From Polynucleobacter sp. 78F-HAINBA (GTDB taxonomy: Bacteria; Pseudomonadota; Gammaproteobacteria; Burkholderiales; Burkholderiaceae), in contig NZ_JACVOQ010000007.1 of the NCBI RefSeq assembly GCF_018882325.1, positions 1-64,000 on the forward strand: 64,000 nucleotides of DNA. The letters are read 5' to 3'. The translations under genes and the position numbers were made by a program. A model generated the notes under the pieces. That model was not told the origin of the DNA. It searched no databases and saw only the letters and a list, made by a program, of their open reading frames with translations. Shown here piece after piece: positions 11,886-19,942 of this stretch (the first letter of the stretch is position 1; every line of letters starts with the position of its first letter).

Positions 11886-13037
11886 ATGAGCGCTACCCTT
11901 GAGCTTACTGAAGCCCTTATCTCCTGCCGCTCGGTAACCCCAGCGGACGGAGGCTGTCAGGAGCTCATTGCTAAACGCCTTCAAGCAATCGGCTTTCACA
12001 CTGAGAGCGTTATTAGTGGTCCTGAGAGTTTTCGGGTAACCAATCTTTGGGCGATCAAAAAGGGTGTCAGTGGTGATCAAGGCGAAGTCTTGATGTTTGC
12101 TGGCCACACTGACGTAGTGCCTACTGGCCCACTAGAAAAATGGACCAATGATCCATTTACACCGACTATTCGTGATGGCATGCTCTACGGTCGCGGTGCT
12201 GCGGATATGAAAACTTCTCTTGCAGCATTTGTGGTTGCTACAGAAGAATTTGTAATTACCCATCCAAATCACAAAGGCTCCATTGCCTTTTTGATTACGA
12301 GCGATGAAGAAGGCCCGGCCAATGATGGCACTGTCATCATGTGCGAGCGCTTGCAAAAACAGGGGCAGCGTTTAGATTACTGCGTCATTGGCGAGCCAAC
12401 CTCAGTCGACCAATTGGGCGACATGATTAAGAATGGTCGTCGCGGCTCCCTCTCAGGCAAGCTTAGGGTCAAAGGTATTCAGGCGCATATCGCCTACCCT
12501 CACCTAGGCAAAAATCCGATTCATATTTCAGCACCAGCAATTCAAGCGCTAGTGGAAACTGAATGGGATAAAGGTAATCAGTATTTCCAGCCTACTAGTT
12601 TTCAGATTTCCAATATTCATGCAGGCACTGGCGCGAACAATGTCATTCCTGGTGAATTGGCAATTGATTTCAACTTCCGCTTCTCTACCGAGAGCAAGCC
12701 AGAAGAGTTGCGTAGTCGTCTAGAAGGCATTCTCACTGCAGCAGGTCTCGACTTTGAGATTGATTGGGTCTTAGGCGGCAGCCCATTTATTACCGGCGAT
12801 GGCGCCCTTGCTGGCGCCTTGCGCAAGGCTATCAAAGCTGAAACCAAAATTGATACAGAGCTCTCCACTACTGGCGGTACAAGCGATGGTCGCTTCATTG
12901 CTAAGATCTGCAAAGAGGTGGTTGAGTTTGGTCCGCTCAATGCGACCAGCCACAAGATTGATGAGTGCGTGATTGTGGATGATGTCGTGCCACTCAAAAA
13001 TATCTTCCGCAAGACTCTCGAGCAACTTGTTGCTTAA
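11886..13037 (+). CDS. dapE: Succinyl-diaminopimelate desuccinylase
   Basis: DapE is a dinuclear zinc M20-family hydrolase that removes succinate from N-succinyl-LL-diaminopimelate. The 383-residue protein shows the metal ligand and catalytic motifs in order: [10 protein letters not shown] (His and Asp), GRGAADMK (bridging Asp), SDEEGPA (catalytic Glu pair), and late TSHKIDE (His). A dimerisation insert sits in the middle. It follows dapD after nine bases and is followed by prmB after 33 bases on the same strand. Confidence 0.96.
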   Translation: MSATLELTEALISCRSVTPADGGCQELIAKRLQAIGFHTESVISGPESFRVTNLWAIKKGVSGDQGEVLMFAGHTDVVPTGPLEKWTNDPFTPTIRDGMLYGRGAADMKTSLAAFVVATEEFVITHPNHKGSIAFLITSDEEGPANDGTVIMCERLQKQGQRLDYCVIGEPTSVDQLGDMIKNGRRGSLSGKLRVKGIQAHIAYPHLGKNPIHISAPAIQALVETEWDKGNQYFQPTSFQISNIHAGTGANNVIPGELAIDFNFRFSTESKPEELRSRLEGILTAAGLDFEIDWVLGGSPFITGDGALAGALRKAIKAETKIDTELSTTGGTSDGRFIAKICKEVVEFGPLNATSHKIDECVIVDDVVPLKNIFRKTLEQLVA

Positions 13038-13070
13038 GAATATTTAGCCAAATACTTTTCATAAAAATTC

Positions 13071-13967
13071 ATGGACCCTGCGCCCCAGCAATCTCTGACG
13101 CTTGATCAATGTATTGATCAAATTGCACAACGACTAGAAACAGCAGATTTACATTACGGTCATGGCGCCATTGATGCCCAGAGCGAAGCTCTGTGGATTG
13201 TCAGCAAACAACTAGATCTAAGCCCTGCAGATGCACTCGACCACCTAGAGCAAGTCATAACTGCCGAGCAAATTGCCGGGGCTTTTAAAGTTACAGAAAC
13301 TCGCATCTCGACACGCAAGCCCTTGGCTTACATCTTGGGTGAAGCTTGGTTAATGGGTGTACCTTTTTACTCCAGCGAGCAAAGCATTGTTCCCCGCTCA
13401 TGGATCGCCGAACTCATTGTTGATGGTTCACTGGAGCCCTGGTTGCCCGCCGATGGCAAAGCTCTAGACCTATGTACCGGTAACGGCTCATTAGCGATCT
13501 TACTAGCCTTGGCTTGTCCTGATATTCATGTCAGCGCTTGTGACATTAGCCTGCCTGCATTAGCGGTTGCCTCTCGAAATCTTGATCGTCATAGCCTCAC
13601 TTCTCAAGTAGAACTTTTTGAAGGCGATCTATGGGATGCGCTTCCAGAACCCCATGAAGACAATCTCTTTGATCTCATCATCTGCAACCCGCCTTACGTC
13701 AACGCCAATTCCATGAACGCTCTTCCCGCTGAATACCACGCAGAACCTGCCTTGGCATTAGCAGGTGGCGATGACGGCATGGATCTGATCCGTAAAATTA
13801 TTGCTGGTGCCCCTGACTACCTATCTGAACGTGGTGCCATTCTGATTGAGATTGGCAATGAGTATGAGCACTTTAAAAGAGCGTTTCCGCAGATCCCCGT
13901 CATTTGGATGGAAGTATCCGCAGGCGACGAGCAAGTCCTGCTCATTCAGGCAGAAGACTTACGCTAA
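13071..13967 (+). CDS. prmB: Ribosomal protein uL3 glutamine methyltransferase
   Basis: PrmB uses S-adenosylmethionine to methylate a glutamine of ribosomal protein L3. The 298 residues have an N-terminal helical domain, a Rossmann motif I at ALDLCTGNGSLAI (about residues 130-142) and the HemK/PrmB signature NPPY in CNPPYVNANS. The closely related release factor methyltransferase PrmC is the alternative, but the length, and the RSWIAELI stretch before motif I, fit PrmB better. It is the third gene of the dapD-dapE-prmB run and is convergent with radA, leaving only 13 bases between their ends. Confidence 0.88.
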   Translation: MDPAPQQSLTLDQCIDQIAQRLETADLHYGHGAIDAQSEALWIVSKQLDLSPADALDHLEQVITAEQIAGAFKVTETRISTRKPLAYILGEAWLMGVPFYSSEQSIVPRSWIAELIVDGSLEPWLPADGKALDLCTGNGSLAILLALACPDIHVSACDISLPALAVASRNLDRHSLTSQVELFEGDLWDALPEPHEDNLFDLIICNPPYVNANSMNALPAEYHAEPALALAGGDDGMDLIRKIIAGAPDYLSERGAILIEIGNEYEHFKRAFPQIPVIWMEVSAGDEQVLLIQAEDLR

Positions 13968-13980
13968 GTTCATTGTTGGT

Positions 13981-15345
13981 TTAGCTTAACTCTGCAGCCG
14001 CAGAGATAGCTTGATCAATCCGCTCTACGGGTATCACCCTTAATCCCGGAATTTTTGCCTTAGGCATATTGGCCTTCGGAATAATTGCCACTGTGAAGCC
14101 GAGTTTAGCCGCCTCTTTAAGGCGCTCCTGACCACGTGGGCAGGGACGAATCTCTCCAGCCAAACCAACCTCACCAAAGACAATTAACTCTTTCGGTAGC
14201 GCTTTATTACGAATCGATGATTGAATTGCTAACAACACTGCTAAGTCAGCCGCTGGCTCAGAGATCTTCACACCACCCACTGCGTTTAAGAAGACGTCTT
14301 GATCAAAACAGGCAACACCCGCATGGCGATGTAATACCGCCAAGAGCATGGCTAAACGAGCCTGCTCCAAACCAACAGCCAAGCGGCGAGGGTTGGGAAT
14401 GTGCGCAGTATCTACGAGCGCCTGAATCTCTACCAAGAGCGGGCGACTGCCCTCTTGCGTAACCAATACGCAAGCGCCAGGCACCATCTCCGCATGTTGC
14501 GATAAGAAAATCGCTGAAGGATTAGCAACTCCGCGCAAACCTTTTTCGGTCATGGCAAATACGCCGAGCTCATTGACTGCGCCAAAACGGTTTTTAATCG
14601 AGCGCACCAATCTAAATGAGGAATGGGTATCGCCCTCAAAGTACAAAACAGTATCCACAATGTGCTCAAGCACGCGAGGACCAGCTAAGTGACCATCTTT
14701 AGTCACGTGACCCACCATCAAGACACAGATACCGCTGGATTTAGCAGCTCTAGTTAATTGGGCAGCACACTCTCGTACTTGTGCAACGGAACCTGGAGCC
14801 GAACTCAGCACTTCTGAATACAAGGTTTGAATAGAGTCAACCACCAAGACCTGTGGCTTCACCGTATCCATGATGGACAACAGTTTTTCCAATTGAATCT
14901 CAGCCAACACCTCTAATTGAGGAGCCTCCAATGCAATCCGCTTTGCTCGCAGTGCAATTTGCGCAGCAGATTCTTCGCCACTGCTGTACAGGACATTCAT
15001 TCCTGCAGCGCTCATCTCGGCTAGCGCTTGTAACAATAGAGTAGATTTACCAATGCCCGGGTCACCACCCAAGAGCACTACACCTCCAGGAACTAATCCA
15101 CCACCCAGTACGCGATCAAACTCTTCTACGCCAGTACTAAAACGCGGAAGGTCTTCAGCTGAAATGGCGGAAAGTTTTTGACGAGGCAATGACTGAGCCA
15201 AACCCTGAAAGCGAGTATTAGAGCTCACCTCAGGTAAGCCCTCTTCTAGCGTATTCCACGCCTGGCATGAAGGGCACTGCCCTTGCCACTTAGCAGAGGT
15301 CCCGCCGCATGATTGACAGATGTAGATTGTTTTAATCTTGGCCAA
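13981..15345 (-). CDS. radA: DNA repair protein RadA
   Basis: RadA is a RecA-like ATPase that promotes branch migration during recombinational repair. The 454 residues start with a zinc finger of the C-x2-C-x11-C-x2-C type (CQSC then CPSC), followed by Walker A GGDPGIGKST near residue 93, the RadA hallmark KNRFG (about residue 253), and a C-terminal Lon-protease-like domain with VGGVKISEPAADLA and LAGEIRPCPRGQERL. All are intact. The coding end faces prmB; the start is followed upstream by a secreted-protein gene on the same strand. Confidence 0.96.
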   Translation of the reverse strand: MAKIKTIYICQSCGGTSAKWQGQCPSCQAWNTLEEGLPEVSSNTRFQGLAQSLPRQKLSAISAEDLPRFSTGVEEFDRVLGGGLVPGGVVLLGGDPGIGKSTLLLQALAEMSAAGMNVLYSSGEESAAQIALRAKRIALEAPQLEVLAEIQLEKLLSIMDTVKPQVLVVDSIQTLYSEVLSSAPGSVAQVRECAAQLTRAAKSSGICVLMVGHVTKDGHLAGPRVLEHIVDTVLYFEGDTHSSFRLVRSIKNRFGAVNELGVFAMTEKGLRGVANPSAIFLSQHAEMVPGACVLVTQEGSRPLLVEIQALVDTAHIPNPRRLAVGLEQARLAMLLAVLHRHAGVACFDQDVFLNAVGGVKISEPAADLAVLLAIQSSIRNKALPKELIVFGEVGLAGEIRPCPRGQERLKEAAKLGFTVAIIPKANMPKAKIPGLRVIPVERIDQAISAAAELS

Positions 15346-15384
15346 AGTATTACCTAGTAATTAGTGAGTGCAGCAGTAAAAAAG

Positions 15385-15894
15385 TTAATCGAGCTGTGTG
15401 CCCGCTTTGTTCTCTTGAGCGCGTTTAGGCGCATCTTTGCGGCGTTGCTCAACATCTGCTGCACGCGCAGCTGCTGCCTTTTGTTTCTCTTCGAATTCTT
15501 TTTGATTGGCTGAGCGCTCAGCTGCTTTTTCAGCAGAGGCACGTTCGGCGATCTTAGCGGCATCACGTTGATCTTTAATGCTAGCGCGCAACTTACGCTG
15601 CACTTCATGCAACTCCACTTCCTGCACGCGAATTGGATCTATCTCTTTTCGGTACTCAGCACGAGAGTCTTTGAGGCAGCTGTTGACCCAATACTTTTGA
15701 TAGCACTCAGAGTTGGTTTTTTCCCAGCGGTATTTAGCCCAATCACGTTGCAACTCTAACTCACGCTCAATCTTGTCGAGTTGCTCTAACTGAGCCTCTT
15801 CGGCAGGCGTAGCTAGCACTAGACTGCTGAAGGAGCAAACCAGTAGGAATGCCCCCAATGAAAGCAGTGAGCGAAAGGTTATCGGCCTTCTCAA
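15385..15894 (-). CDS. Secreted coiled-coil protein of unknown function
   Basis: This 169-residue protein has an arginine-led signal peptide with a hydrophobic core (about residues 8-27), a likely cleavage after VLA before [10 protein letters not shown], and then a highly charged, almost entirely helical body rich in Lys, Glu, Arg and Ala. Two cysteines (in [17 protein letters not shown]) could form a disulfide in the periplasm. Its start overlaps the kup stop by four bases, so it is translated in coupling with kup. I do not recognise a named family. A structural or envelope role is plausible from composition only. Confidence 0.75.
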   Translation of the reverse strand: MRRPITFRSLLSLGAFLLVCSFSSLVLATPAEEAQLEQLDKIERELELQRDWAKYRWEKTNSECYQKYWVNSCLKDSRAEYRKEIDPIRVQEVELHEVQRKLRASIKDQRDAAKIAERASAEKAAERSANQKEFEEKQKAAAARAADVEQRRKDAPKRAQENKAGTQLD

Positions 15895-17831
15895 ATCTCT
15901 ACCTTTGCGCCGAGCTCAACCAAACGATTAGCTGGAATCTTAAAGAAGTCAGATTGGCGACCTGCGTTCTGATACATCCAACAGAACAGGCGTTCACGCC
16001 AAATAGCCATGCCCGGTATTGCAGAGGGCACGATGGTATCGCGCGATAAGAAAAATGAGGTATTCATCAAATCAAACTTCATGCCAAAGGTCTTCTCAAT
16101 CAAGTCAATGATGGAGCCCATATCTGGAGTTTCTTTAAAGCCATACACCGCGCGAACTACATGGATATTTCCGCCCAAATCTTTCATGGTGATGCGCTCA
16201 GAATCATTTACATAGGGCACGTCCCAGATACTCACCTTCAGGAAAAATACCCTCTCATGAAGTACATGATTGTGTTTGAGGTTATGCAAGAAAGAAACTG
16301 GCAAGTAATCGACATGAGCAGTTAAGAAAACTGCAGTGCCCTCAACGCGATGCGGTGGATGCTTCAAAAGAGAATCAATAAAACTACTCAGTTGAATACC
16401 CTCCTCCATCGCACGTTGACGCAAAATTTGACGGCCACGAAACCAAGTAATCAAACAAGTAAAGCAGAGTAATCCAAGAGCCAATGGATACCAGCCACCG
16501 TCTTTGATCTTAATTAAATTGGCAGTCCAAAAAGCGAAGTCAATAAACAAGAATGAAAGAGTAATGAAAGCGACTAGTAACACATTCATTTTCCATTCAC
16601 GCATCATCACTACAGCCAATAAAATAGTAGTGATCAGCATAGTGGATGTCACCGATATTCCATATGCAGCAGCTAAGTTCATTGAACCCTTGAATGCCAC
16701 CACAGTCGCGACCACCATAAATAGGAGCGCCCAGTTCACAAGTGGGATATAAATTTGCCCCTGCTCAGAATCTGAGGTGTGGAGAATATTCATGCGCGGC
16801 ATAAAACCGAGCAAAATTGCTTGGCTAACCAAAGAATATGCACCAGAGATTACCGCTTGAGAGGCAATCACCGTTGCGGCCGTGGCCAGACCTACTATTG
16901 GCCATAGCGCCCAATCTGGCACCATCAAATAAAAGGGGTTCTTGATAGCCTCTGGGTTTGAAAGTAGTAAAGCGCCCTGACCCAAATAATTAATCAGCAA
17001 ACTTGGAAGCACAATAAAAAGCCATGCATAGCGAATGGGTGACTTACCAAAGTGCCCCATATCTAAGTAGAGAGCCTCCACACCGGTAACTACCAAGACC
17101 ACAGCGCCCATCACAATGTAAGCCGTTGTTGGATGCGCAACAATAAAGTTCACCGCATACATCGGATTAAACGCGGCAATAATTTGCGGGGCATCACCAA
17201 TATTGATAGCGCCAAGGACGGCAAGCGTTAAAAACCATACCAGCGTAATTGGGCCAAATAACTTACCAACCGTAGCTGTGCCGTATTTTTGAATTAGAAA
17301 TAAGGCAACCAGAATAATTAGTGAAATTGGAATAATGAATTTATGTAGAGCGGGGGCAGCAATTTCGATGCCTTCAACTGCTGACAATACTGAAATGGCA
17401 GGCGTAATCACGGACTCGCCCAACAGCATGCAAGCGCCCAACATGCCGATGATCATAAAAAAGAAATAACTCTTAGATTTATTGTCGAATGAGCGAAGGG
17501 CTAAGGCCATTAATGAAAGAACGCCACCCTCGCCCTTATTGTCTGCGCGCATCACAAATAGGACGTATTTAACCGTCACCACCAAAATTAACGCCCAGAT
17601 CATCATAGAGATCACACCAAAGAGCGCCTCTGGAGAGTAGGGAATGCCATGCTCAAAATCAAAGCACTCCTTCAGGGCATACAAAGGACTTGTTCCAATG
17701 TCGCCAAAGACCACCCCAATTGCCGCAAGCATCATTACGCCGAGGCTTTTTTTATGCTCGCCCTCAGGCCCATGAACCTCTACGGGATTTAAAAGCGTGG
17801 AACTTGAAAATTCTGGATTGCTAATCGACAT
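15891..17831 (-). CDS. kup: Low-affinity potassium transporter Kup
   Basis: Kup (TrkD) imports potassium with protons across the inner membrane. The 646 residues comprise about twelve membrane segments starting with [26 protein letters not shown], which is the family signature, and a C-terminal cytoplasmic domain from about residue 470. The length is close to the usual 620-640. It reads divergently from the tRNA-fMet gene, and its stop overlaps the start of a secreted coiled-coil gene. Of several in-frame starts the first ATG places the conserved block at the expected distance. Confidence 0.94.
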   Translation of the reverse strand: MSISNPEFSSSTLLNPVEVHGPEGEHKKSLGVMMLAAIGVVFGDIGTSPLYALKECFDFEHGIPYSPEALFGVISMMIWALILVVTVKYVLFVMRADNKGEGGVLSLMALALRSFDNKSKSYFFFMIIGMLGACMLLGESVITPAISVLSAVEGIEIAAPALHKFIIPISLIILVALFLIQKYGTATVGKLFGPITLVWFLTLAVLGAINIGDAPQIIAAFNPMYAVNFIVAHPTTAYIVMGAVVLVVTGVEALYLDMGHFGKSPIRYAWLFIVLPSLLINYLGQGALLLSNPEAIKNPFYLMVPDWALWPIVGLATAATVIASQAVISGAYSLVSQAILLGFMPRMNILHTSDSEQGQIYIPLVNWALLFMVVATVVAFKGSMNLAAAYGISVTSTMLITTILLAVVMMREWKMNVLLVAFITLSFLFIDFAFWTANLIKIKDGGWYPLALGLLCFTCLITWFRGRQILRQRAMEEGIQLSSFIDSLLKHPPHRVEGTAVFLTAHVDYLPVSFLHNLKHNHVLHERVFFLKVSIWDVPYVNDSERITMKDLGGNIHVVRAVYGFKETPDMGSIIDLIEKTFGMKFDLMNTSFFLSRDTIVPSAIPGMAIWRERLFCWMYQNAGRQSDFFKIPANRLVELGAKVEI

Positions 17832-17945
17832 CTCAAAACCTTAAGGTGATGTTGCACGGCAATATGTTACTCCTTATGCAGGCTGACTCAGGAGTGATAT
17901 TTACCCCTCAAAACCGCTTATTTCAACTCCATTTGAAGGTATACC

Positions 17946-17975
17946 TCGACAGAGACCCCTAAAAAATGGTAGAAT
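17946..17975 (+). promoter_or_regulatory. Promoter of the initiator tRNA gene
   Basis: TCGACA at 17946-17951 and TAGAAT at 17970-17975 are separated by 18 bases, each one mismatch from consensus. Transcription would start about six bases before the tRNA. Confidence 0.5.
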
Positions 17976-17987
17976 TTCAGCTTCAGA

Positions 17988-18064
<77 letters not shown>

Positions 18065-18072
18065 GTATTCAT

Positions 18073-18106
18073 AAGGCTTCTAGGTCAATCGGCTTAGAAG
18101 CCTTTT
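18073..18106 (+). terminator. Terminator of tRNA-fMet
   Basis: A 10-base stem (AAGGCTTCTA with TAGAAGCCTT) around a 12-base loop is followed by a T run. A diverged copy follows attR. Confidence 0.85.
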
Positions 18107-18120
18107 TTGATTTTTTGCAT

Positions 18121-18140
18121 CATGTAACCGCCATGTAAGC
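18121..18140. promoter_or_regulatory. Left arm-type integrase site candidate
   Basis: Two ATGTAA units eleven bases apart lie 57 bases inside attL. Eighteen of 20 bases match 36748-36767 near attR, in the same orientation. Shared sequence at both ends outside the att core is expected for integrase arm sites. Confidence 0.5.
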
Positions 18141-18312
18141 AAATAATGGGCCACGTTAATCAAAGACCACAACTAATGAAGATTTATGGGGTTGCAAAAA
18201 CCAGTCTTTTCCCTCAAAGTAGTTGGGATTCTTGCAAATAAGGCACTTCAGTGGCAACACAAAAATCACATGGCTACGCAGCGGAAATTTTTAATAAATT
18301 CCCATTGACAAA

Positions 18313-18330
18313 GTTAACTCATAGGTTAAC
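18313..18330. promoter_or_regulatory. Operator candidate for the toxin-antitoxin-chaperone operon
   Basis: GTTAAC occurs twice (18313-18318, 18325-18330), twelve bases centre to centre, immediately before the toxin start. Such paired palindromes fit an HigA-type autorepressor site. A TTGACA hexamer stands at 18305-18310, but a promoter there would begin transcription inside the toxin frame. Confidence 0.45.
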
Positions 18331-18333
18331 AAT

Positions 18334-18750
18334 TTGAGACTGAAGGCTTTATTTACCGAGAGATACAGTGTTGTTGCCGTACTAGATGGTGACATCTGTC
18401 CCGCCGAGGACTTTCTTACCAGCGGAGAAGAAGCAACACGAGCATCACGAGAGGGCTTTCTGATGTTCCTGCAATTTATAGCTGAGAATGGTTTTGATAA
18501 AGCGCCTGTGAGCTGGTCCCATGAAGCCAATAAAAAAAATGGGATTTATGAGTTTAGAAAAGGAAAATTACGATTATTTTTCTTTAAAGGTTTAAATGGT
18601 CAAATTGCCGTTTGCACAACCGGTGTTAGAAAAACAACAGCGAAAGCTGATAAATCAGCGGTCAAATTAGCAATTGAGTATAAAAACAATTACTTTGTAG
18701 CTGCAAAAAAAGAGGAATTAGTCCTAATACAAGAAGATGAAAACAAGTAA
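18334..18750 (+). CDS. HigB/RelE-like toxin of a toxin-antitoxin-chaperone system
   Basis: A 138-residue protein with the RelE/HigB (phage Gp49-like) pattern: helical first half, then a strand series IYEFRKGKLRLFFFKG (71-86), IAVCTTGVRKTTAK (91-104), and a C-terminal helix ending in YKNNYF. Such toxins cut mRNA on the ribosome. The start is a TTG at 18334 after an in-frame stop at 18322; no ATG lies near, so the exact start is uncertain. It overlaps the antitoxin gene by 14 bases. Order toxin-antitoxin and the following SecB-like gene match the known chaperone-controlled HigBA systems. The family call is by fold pattern, not by close similarity. Confidence 0.72.
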   Translation: MRLKALFTERYSVVAVLDGDICPAEDFLTSGEEATRASREGFLMFLQFIAENGFDKAPVSWSHEANKKNGIYEFRKGKLRLFFFKGLNGQIAVCTTGVRKTTAKADKSAVKLAIEYKNNYFVAAKKEELVLIQEDENK

Positions 18751-19147
18751 AAAAATCCAATCATTCCTAGATGACTCGAACAAACGCGAATCATATTGGG
18801 CTGAAAATGCAAAGATTGAATTTGCAGTTGCGCTAGAAAAGCAGCGCAAGGATGCAGATATGGCCTATGTAGATATTGCGAATAAGATTGGCAAAAGTCC
18901 GGCCTATGTGTCCAAAGTATTTCGCGGGGATAGCAATCTAACAATTGAATCCATGGTTATGCTTGCTAGGGCTGTCAAAGGCCATCTCAACATTGAAATT
19001 TCTGATGGCGCAACAAATGCATTTTTGTGGGCTGAATTTATGCAACTTAAATCCGCACCTCAACCATCAAATAATTCTCAATTTGCTACCGAGTGGACCA
19101 TGGAGGCATCAATTACCAATCTAGAAAATTATTCAGAGGCGGCTTAG
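18737..19147 (+). CDS. HigA-like antitoxin with C-terminal extension
   Basis: This 136-residue protein contains an Xre-type helix-turn-helix at about residues 55-90 (VDIANKIGKSPAYVSKVFRG, then LTIESMVMLARAV). Beyond the HTH comes a 40-residue tail with aromatic patches (FLWAEF, FATEW). In chaperone-controlled systems such a tail, the chaperone addiction region, makes the antitoxin unstable unless SecB-like protein binds it; I infer that role here. The gene overlaps the toxin frame by 14 bases, and its TAG stop is two bases from the chaperone ATG, so the three are coupled. It should also repress the operon through the paired GTTAAC sites. Confidence 0.78.
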   Translation: MKTSKKIQSFLDDSNKRESYWAENAKIEFAVALEKQRKDADMAYVDIANKIGKSPAYVSKVFRGDSNLTIESMVMLARAVKGHLNIEISDGATNAFLWAEFMQLKSAPQPSNNSQFATEWTMEASITNLENYSEAA

Positions 19148-19149
19148 CA

Positions 19150-19581
19150 ATGATTGCTCACCACCCCATCTCTCTTGAGCACACCTACTTTACAAAAGTC
19201 TTTGTTGAGGCAATCCCCACATTCCAACAGGCAGCTGAAGGTGCACCAGCCTCTCACATTCCTGAAAATAATTTAGAAATAAGGGTATTAACAGAGTCGC
19301 CAAAAAGATTTATGGCAATCATGACCACTAAATTTAATCTAAATAAGGAGTCGACCTCTCCTTATTCCATAGAAATGCAATGCGTAGGTGTTTTTTCCGC
19401 GGACGACACAATTGAAATGCCTGAAGCTATGCGAGGGGTTAACATAACAGCTCATTCGGTTCTATATGGGGCAATAAGAGAATGTATTTCTTGGATTACG
19501 GGACGACAACCACATGGCCACCTACAAATTGGGCTATCAATCTTGCAGGCCAAACCTAAACCCAAAGAGCCAAAGGAATAA
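19150..19581 (+). CDS. SecB-like chaperone of the toxin-antitoxin-chaperone system
   Basis: The ATG at 19150, two bases after the antitoxin stop, gives 143 residues. The pattern follows SecB: a beta-rich middle with VFSADDTIEMPEAM, then the long helix HSVLYGAIRECISWITGR (102-119) and a hydrophobic end HLQIGLSIL, which correspond to FPYARECI and PQLNLAPVNF in export SecB. The N-terminus lacks the acidic stretch of housekeeping SecB. Solitary SecB-like genes behind HigBA control the antitoxin's folding and stability. An upstream in-frame ATG at 19093 lies inside the antitoxin and is rejected. A hairpin terminator ends the operon 13 bases downstream. Confidence 0.75.
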   Translation: MIAHHPISLEHTYFTKVFVEAIPTFQQAAEGAPASHIPENNLEIRVLTESPKRFMAIMTTKFNLNKESTSPYSIEMQCVGVFSADDTIEMPEAMRGVNITAHSVLYGAIRECISWITGRQPHGHLQIGLSILQAKPKPKEPKE

Positions 19582-19594
19582 AATTGCCTTACCA

Positions 19595-19616
19595 GCCCGC
19601 TTCAGCGGGTCTTTTA
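19595..19616 (+). terminator. Terminator of the toxin-antitoxin-chaperone operon
   Basis: CCCGC and GCGGG pair around TTCA, followed by TCTTTTA. It lies just behind the SecB-like gene. Confidence 0.7.
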
Positions 19617-19620
19617 TTGC

Positions 19621-19884
19621 CTATACAGCAATCTTCCAATATCTAGCTTTACGAAATTCACACCTAAAGCACTCCAATTCTTTATCACCGTCTTTTGCCC
19701 GATAGTCTTCGAACACTCCGGCAGTCTTAATCCCACCTTTACCAGTTATTGCACCCATAAAAAATTGTGGGCAAGAAATGGGGGGCTCTTTAATTTTTGA
19801 ATTAAAGGATGGAAGTAGATCATTCCCGCCCCTGTTGCAATAGGACTTGGAATGCTTGATTGCCTTTAAAAGTAATTTTTCCAA
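19621..19884 (-). CDS. Small cysteine-containing hypothetical protein
   Basis: An 87-residue frame beginning at a TTG, without a clear ribosome site. It has four cysteines: Y-C-N, S-C-P, and a C-F-R-C pair near the end (LECFRCEFRKARYW), which could hold zinc. I recognise no family. It lies downstream of the type III restriction gene on the same strand (res ends at 19943, this frame starts 58 bases earlier in coordinate), so it might be read through from that operon. The alternative is a decayed or non-coding stretch. Confidence 0.35.
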   Translation of the reverse strand: MEKLLLKAIKHSKSYCNRGGNDLLPSFNSKIKEPPISCPQFFMGAITGKGGIKTAGVFEDYRAKDGDKELECFRCEFRKARYWKIAV

Positions 19885-19942
19885 GCTATTTCATACTGAA
19901 GGCCAGTACATTAAAGGGCTGGAACTTCGCATGCTGAAAAGT

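Noticed and set aside
18178-18243. 21-codon frame starting ATGAAG before the toxin gene
   Set aside because: No ribosome site and no hydrophobic or conserved pattern.
18305-18333. TTGACA as promoter of the toxin gene
   Set aside because: Transcription would begin downstream of the only available start codon (TTG 18334), and the -10 match is poor. The true promoter is probably farther upstream.
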